In this document: one piece after another, positions 60,031 through 64,000 of the stretch
Layout: the number at the start of each line of letters is the position of its first letter
How positions within the stretch are numbered: position 1 is the first letter of the stretch
Assembly: GCF_000722875.1 (NCBI RefSeq)
Contig: NZ_JFHR01000010.1
Location: 1-64,000 of the forward strand
DNA from: Sphingobium chlorophenolicum
GTDB lineage: Bacteria > Pseudomonadota > Alphaproteobacteria > Sphingomonadales > Sphingomonadaceae
Reading direction: 5' to 3'
DNA length: 64,000 nucleotides
Translations under genes and position numbers: made by a program
The notes under the pieces: generated by a model
The model's input: only the letters and a program-made list of their open reading frames with translations
What the model was told of the DNA's origin: nothing
Databases searched by the model: none

Positions 60031-60072
60031 CAGGAGTGTCCACGCGCCCCTTATCCGCGAGGACGCGCCCTA

Positions 60073-61815
60073 TCATGCAACCTCATGCTGCCTTGCCTGC
60101 GCGGCGGCAGGCGCGCCGCGCACGCCGCGCACCAGACGGCCCGGAAGGGCGTCGGTCGCCTCGCCATTGCGGTAGGTCACGGCGCCGCTGACGATGGTCG
60201 CGACATAGCCCTTCGACTTTTGCGACAGGCGCTTGCCGCCCGCGGGCAGGTCGGCGATCACCTGGGGCCGGTGCAGGATCATGTTGGGGATGTCGAGGAT
60301 GTTGATATCCGCCTTGTAACCCACGCCCAGCACGCCGCGATCGCCAAGCCCCACGGAATTCGCCGGCTGGCTGGTCAGCGCCTTGATCGCGGTCGGCAGG
60401 TCCAGCCCGTCGCGGCCAACCCGCCCGGTCAGCAGATAGGTGGTATAGGCCGCATCGCAGATCATGCCGTAATGCGCGCCGCCGTCGCCCAGCGCGACGA
60501 TCATATTATCCTGTCCGATAAGGTCACGGCTGTTGGCCAGATATTCGGGCACGTCGGACGAATAGGAACAGAGGATCGCCCGGCCTTCATCCTCCAGCAG
60601 CGCATCGTAGATCATCTCGCGCGGGTCGACGCCGCGACGGGCCGCTTCCGCCTGGATGCTGTCTTCCGCCGCGAAATTGTAATCGGCCGGATCGCCGATG
60701 CGGAACAGCGCGCTGATCGACTTGATCAGGCCGACGAAGGCGGGGTTCGGATCGTCCGGCTCCTCCGCGATCAGGCGCGCGCGCAGTTCCGGGTCGCGCA
60801 TCCGCGCCACCTTTTCCTCCAGCGGCAGCTTGGCCAGCGGGCGGAAACTGGGGTTGAGCGAGAAGGGATGGTAGCTGAGTTCCAGCCCGTACATCACGCC
60901 CATCGGACGCGGCATGAACTGGCAACGGATGGCAAGGCCGTCCGCCGCCGCCTGACGCACGCCCGCGACATAGCGGCCCCAATTTTCCGGCCGCGTCGGC
61001 ATGGCGATCAGGCTGAAGGTCACGGGAACGCCCGCCTGCTCGGCGATGGTGCGGAAGATCTTCAATTCGACCTCCGCATCATTGTCGAGATTGGGGTTGC
61101 ACTGGAACGTGCCCGCACCCGCATCCTTCAGACCCTCGGCCAGCGCCAACACCTCGTCCAGTTCCGTCGTGACCGAAGGCGCGAGTTCGCCTGAACGGAA
61201 ACGATGGAACAGGTTGCGCGAACTGGCGACGCCCAGCGCACCGGCCTTCACCGCTTCGCTGACGCAGCGGCGCATGTCGACCAGATCCTCCAGCGTCGGC
61301 GGTTCCAGATTGGCGCCGCGCTCGCCCATGACGAACACGCGCAGCGGGCTGTGCGGGATTTGCGCGGCGAAATCGACGTCGGACACGCGCTGATCCAGCG
61401 CGTCCAGATATTCGGGGAAGCTGTTCCAGTTGAACGGCACGCCTTCCGCCATGACGACTTCGGGAATGTCCTCCACGCCTTCCATCAGCTTGATCATCAA
61501 CTGATGATCGCCATCGCGCACCGGCGCGAAGCCGACGCCGCAATTGCCCATGACGACGGTCGTGACGCCGTGATTGGACGATGGCGCCATGCGGTTTTCC
61601 CAGGTGATCTGGCCGTCATAATGGGTGTGGACATCGACGAAGCCGGGCGTCACCGTCAGGCCGTGCGCGTCGATTTCCTCGGACGCCGATGTGTCGATCG
61701 CCCCGATGTGCGCGATGATGCCGTTCTTCACGCCGATATCGGCGACATAGGGCTGGCCGCCGGTGCCGTCGACGATCGTGCCGCCGCGGATCACCAGATC
61801 GAATTGACTGCTCAT
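60073..61815 (-). CDS. D-aminoacylase / N-acyl-D-amino-acid deacylase family amidohydrolase
   Basis: A 580-residue amidohydrolase-superfamily member of the N-acyl-D-amino-acid deacylase group. VIRGGTIVDGTGGQPY, the metal motif PGFVDVHTHYDGQITWE, TTVVMGNCGVGFAPV and C-terminal GDRGVLGVGYKADINILD are family-typical. GDGGAHYGMICDAAY supplies the catalytic Asp. Close relatives in catabolic clusters hydrolyse N-acyl or cyclic-imide bonds; the true substrate is not known. GAGAGGC lies before ATG 61815. Confidence 0.87.
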   Translation of the reverse strand: MSSQFDLVIRGGTIVDGTGGQPYVADIGVKNGIIAHIGAIDTSASEEIDAHGLTVTPGFVDVHTHYDGQITWENRMAPSSNHGVTTVVMGNCGVGFAPVRDGDHQLMIKLMEGVEDIPEVVMAEGVPFNWNSFPEYLDALDQRVSDVDFAAQIPHSPLRVFVMGERGANLEPPTLEDLVDMRRCVSEAVKAGALGVASSRNLFHRFRSGELAPSVTTELDEVLALAEGLKDAGAGTFQCNPNLDNDAEVELKIFRTIAEQAGVPVTFSLIAMPTRPENWGRYVAGVRQAAADGLAIRCQFMPRPMGVMYGLELSYHPFSLNPSFRPLAKLPLEEKVARMRDPELRARLIAEEPDDPNPAFVGLIKSISALFRIGDPADYNFAAEDSIQAEAARRGVDPREMIYDALLEDEGRAILCSYSSDVPEYLANSRDLIGQDNMIVALGDGGAHYGMICDAAYTTYLLTGRVGRDGLDLPTAIKALTSQPANSVGLGDRGVLGVGYKADINILDIPNMILHRPQVIADLPAGGKRLSQKSKGYVATIVSGAVTYRNGEATDALPGRLVRGVRGAPAAAQARQHEVA

Positions 61816-61855
61816 GCCTCTCCTTTCAGAGTCACCGCAACGGAGTCGCGGAGAT

Positions 61856-61879
61856 AAATAGTATGTGCTATTTATAGCA
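61856..61879. promoter_or_regulatory. Overlapping operator dyads of the amidohydrolase/TetR promoter
   Basis: AAATAG-N6-CTATTT (61856-61873) overlaps TGCTAT-TT-ATAGCA (61866-61879) between the divergent amidohydrolase and TetR genes. Two staggered sites could bind two TetR dimers. Confidence 0.65.
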
Positions 61880-61911
61880 TCGGCAAACGCAGGACAATGG
61901 CCTAATGACGC

Positions 61912-62550
61912 ATGCATGACATTTCCGATCGGCCCATGGACGCCGCCCCCCGTCGCCGCGCGCGGCGGTCGACGGCGGAAATCCGCGCCCTCATACTCGA
62001 CGCGGCCCGCTTCATATTCGCGGAGCGGGGCTTTGCCGGGGCGACGACGCGCCATATCGCCGCACGCGCCGAAGTGGCGGAACCGCTGATCTTCAACAAT
62101 TTCGGCACGAAAGAGGCGCTGTTCACAGAGGCGGTGATCGAGCCGTTCAACGCCCGCTTTCGCGAATTCCTGGCCTATAGCGACACTCTGCCGCCGGATC
62201 GGGAGGAGCGGAGCATGCGCTATGTACAGGCGCTCTATCCCTTCCTGCGCGATCATGCCGATCTGTTGCTGGCGATGGTCAAGTCCAGGGGCGACGTCGA
62301 TTCGGCGGCGATCCATGGTCTGGACGATTATTTCACCCGCGCCGTCGCCCGCATTCGTTCGCAATATGGGCAGGCGGGACTGGAATTCGACGTGCCGCCG
62401 GAATTGATGGTCCGCTATGGTTTCGGCATGTTGGCGGGGTCGGTTCTGCTGGGCGACTGGTTTTTTCCGGAAGGCGGGCCGGACGCGGGCGTCGAGGAAG
62501 CCGTGCTGGCGCGGATGCTCTTCAAGGCGAGTGCGCCTAAGTCGATTTGA
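61912..62550 (+). CDS. TetR family transcriptional regulator
   Basis: A 212-residue regulator: ERGFAGATTRHIAARAEVAEPLIFNNFGTK is the HTH, with a basic leader (RRRARRSTAEIRAL). No good ribosome site; ATG 61912 or 61936. Divergent from the amidohydrolase. It resembles the regulator at 34092 (same TTR-IA core and F-N/Y-F/Y-G), so the two may share ligand type. Confidence 0.88.
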   Translation: MHDISDRPMDAAPRRRARRSTAEIRALILDAARFIFAERGFAGATTRHIAARAEVAEPLIFNNFGTKEALFTEAVIEPFNARFREFLAYSDTLPPDREERSMRYVQALYPFLRDHADLLLAMVKSRGDVDSAAIHGLDDYFTRAVARIRSQYGQAGLEFDVPPELMVRYGFGMLAGSVLLGDWFFPEGGPDAGVEEAVLARMLFKASAPKSI

Positions 62551-62591
62551 GCGGCGCCGTCCCCCATTCATCACATGGTCGAAATTGCATC

Positions 62592-62615
62592 GCCCGGCTT
62601 GGCGGAAGGCCGGGC
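62592..62615. other. Hairpin before the SDR gene
   Basis: GCCCGGC-N10-GCCGGGC, 7-bp arms, in the 96-base gap between the TetR and SDR genes. No T-run; possible attenuator or chance in GC-rich DNA. Confidence 0.3.
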
Positions 62616-62646
62616 TGCCGCCATGGTCCTCCGCAAGGAGACAGAG

Positions 62647-63612
62647 ATGGCGATCGATTTCACGGGGCAGGTGGCTGTGGTGACGGGGGCGGGCGGCGCT
62701 CTCGGTTCGGCCTTTTGCCGGGAACTGGCGCGCAGGGGCGCTGCCGTGGTCGCCAATGATCTGGGCGGCGACCCGACGGGGCAGGGCGGATCGACCGGCT
62801 ATGCCGACGCGGTCGTGGAGGAACTCAAGGGGCTGGGCGCCCGCGCCATCGCCAATTACGACACGGTGGCGACGCAGGCGGGCGGCAAGGCGATCATCGA
62901 TGCCGCGCTTTCCGCTTTCGGGCGGGTGGACATCGTCATCTCCAACGCCGGCAATCAGCGCAACGGCGCGTTCGGCGCGCTGAGCGAGGAGGATATCGAG
63001 TCCGTCCTTGCCGTCCATGTGAAGGGCGCGTTCAACATATGCCAGCCTGCCTACCGCGCCATGACCGATCAGGGCTATGGCCGGATGGTGTTGGTCAGTT
63101 CGCAATCCGGCATATTCGGCAATCCCTATCGCGCCAATTACGGGACGGCCAAGACCGCGCTGATCGGCCTGATGAACGTCATCGCGCAGGAGGCTCCGGC
63201 GGGGGTTGTCGTCAACACCCTCTTCCCCAACGCGCAGGGCGGACGGCTGGGCGGGACGCCGATAGAGCAGCGCCCCGATATCGAATTCCTGAAGGCGGCG
63301 GGCGCCCGCACCCGCCATTTCATCGAAGGGATGAAGCCGGAATTCGTCGCTGCGCTGGCCTGTTACATGGCCAGCCGGGAATGCGACGCTTCCCAGCATA
63401 TGTATTCGGTGCTGGGCGGCAAATATTCGCGGCTGTTCGTGGGCCTGACGCGGGGCTGGTACAGCCCCGGTCCGGACGCGCCGAGCTGCGACGACATCGC
63501 CGCCCATATAGGCGAAATCGACGACCGGGCGGGCTATGACGTGCCGCTGAGCGGTCTGGATGAGATGGACACGGTGCTGGCGGCCCGGCGCGCATTGGGA
63601 CTGGATGCATGA
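62647..63612 (+). CDS. SDR family oxidoreductase, MFE-2-like
   Basis: A 321-residue SDR of the hydroxyacyl-CoA dehydrogenase type: VVTGAGGALGSAFCRELA, AAVVANDLGGDPTGQGG, IVISNAGNQRNG and NYGTAKTALIG. Very similar in layout to 29508-30482. AAGGAGACAG precedes ATG. Thioesterase gene starts inside its stop (ATGA), linking beta-oxidation and CoA-ester cleavage. Confidence 0.88.
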   Translation: MAIDFTGQVAVVTGAGGALGSAFCRELARRGAAVVANDLGGDPTGQGGSTGYADAVVEELKGLGARAIANYDTVATQAGGKAIIDAALSAFGRVDIVISNAGNQRNGAFGALSEEDIESVLAVHVKGAFNICQPAYRAMTDQGYGRMVLVSSQSGIFGNPYRANYGTAKTALIGLMNVIAQEAPAGVVVNTLFPNAQGGRLGGTPIEQRPDIEFLKAAGARTRHFIEGMKPEFVAALACYMASRECDASQHMYSVLGGKYSRLFVGLTRGWYSPGPDAPSCDDIAAHIGEIDDRAGYDVPLSGLDEMDTVLAARRALGLDA

Positions 63613-64000
63613 TCGTGGCGGACGGGCCGGTGGATGACGACGGGCCGATGCCGACGCGGGACCCGATTTCCGACATAATCGATGTGACGGAGGCGGGGCC
63701 GGACCGGTTCATCGGATCGGCGGGGGCCAGAAATCATATCGGAACCGTGTTCGGCGGGCGATTGCTGGCGCAGGCATTGCTGTCGGCGATGAAGACGGTG
63801 GAAACGCTGCCCGCCAGTTCCTTCCATGCCTATTTCCTTGCCGCGGGCCGCACCGGTCAGCCGATCGATTACCGGGTCACGCGCCTGCGCGACAGCCGCC
63901 GCTTCGCCAACCGTCAGATCACCGCCTGGCAGGAGGGGCAGGCGATCTTCACGATGATGGCCGAATTCCACGCGCCGGAGGAAGGCTTCGTTCATCAGAA
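63609..64000 (+). CDS. TesB-type acyl-CoA thioesterase (cut by window end)
   Basis: The first 130 codons of a gene running off the window. IGTVFGGRLLAQALLSAMKTV, SSFHAYFLAAGRTGQPIDY, RLRDSRRFANRQI and GQAIFTMMAEFH match the N-terminal hot-dog domain of TesB/acyl-CoA thioesterase II. ATG 63609 overlaps the SDR stop codon. It hydrolyses acyl-CoA to release CoA, useful for recycling or for overflow in the pathway. Confidence 0.85.
   Translation, partial: MIVADGPVDDDGPMPTRDPISDIIDVTEAGPDRFIGSAGARNHIGTVFGGRLLAQALLSAMKTVETLPASSFHAYFLAAGRTGQPIDYRVTRLRDSRRFANRQITAWQEGQAIFTMMAEFHAPEEGFVHQ

Overview
The window looks like an alphaproteobacterial sphingomonad (Sphingobium/Novosphingobium/Sphingomonas type) catabolic island. 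The DNA is GC-rich and genes are packed tightly with ATGA/TGATG overlaps. Two large TonB-dependent receptors carry the IVVTA(T/R)RRE plug start common in sphingomonads. Almost every gene is an oxidoreductase, a CoA-pathway enzyme, a hydrolase or a one-component regulator. I see no rRNA, tRNA, ribosomal or replication genes, no transposase and no CRISPR array.

Layout. (1) 186-2358: amidohydrolase, VOC and SnoaL-like genes, meeting head-on a three-gene minus operon (OYE-type flavoprotein, Fe/2OG dioxygenase, molybdopterin oxidoreductase; 7481-2336). (2) 7587-11648: two convergent LysR regulators, a membrane di-iron hydroxylase and a DUF1214-like protein. (3) 12067-23781: TonB receptor, GlxA-type AraC regulator, SDR, CMD-family protein, second TonB receptor, PhyH dioxygenase, SMP-30 lactonase, TauD dioxygenase and phosphotransferase. 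(4) 23779-26247: two copies of a palindromic MITE-like element flanking an SDR and a quinone-oxidoreductase gene. (5) 26303-30482: SDRs, EthD-like protein and a TetR regulator. (6) 37494-30519, minus: beta-lactamase-fold hydrolase, GMC oxidoreductase, TetR, P450, ferredoxin, P450, MarR. (7) 37585-48176, mostly plus: a 6-oxocamphor-hydrolase-like C-C hydrolase, VOC protein, GntR, two SDRs, lactonase, UGSC-family pair, acyl-CoA synthetase, CoA-transferase and TIM-barrel protein. (8) 48204-57025: ferredoxin, Zn-alcohol dehydrogenase, sulfotransferase, CoA-transferase, crotonase, OYE, SnoaL, SDR and a Tat-type DUF1214 protein. (9) 57072-64000: alpha/beta hydrolase, Gfo/Idh oxidoreductase, TetR, D-aminoacylase-like amidohydrolase, TetR, SDR and a TesB-type thioesterase cut by the window end.

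A working model (inference): a hydrophobic, probably alicyclic or terpenoid-like substrate enters through the TonB receptors. It is hydroxylated by the P450s, Fe/2OG enzymes and the di-iron hydroxylase, and oxidised by GMC, SDR and ADH enzymes. Rings are opened by the C-C hydrolase and lactonases, and the products are activated by the acyl-CoA synthetase and CoA-transferases and degraded by crotonase and MFE-2-type SDR steps. Many functions occur exactly twice (TonB receptor, TauD, OYE, VOC, SnoaL, SMP-30, P450, [2Fe-2S] ferredoxin, CoA-transferase, DUF1214), which suggests two related pathways or duplicated modules.

The least obvious signals are non-coding. There are several strong DNA dyads at promoters, including one 13-14-13 bp dyad that occurs twice in identical geometry ahead of two unlinked genes. 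A TTGCATGCAA-type element recurs around the GntR gene and its probable targets.
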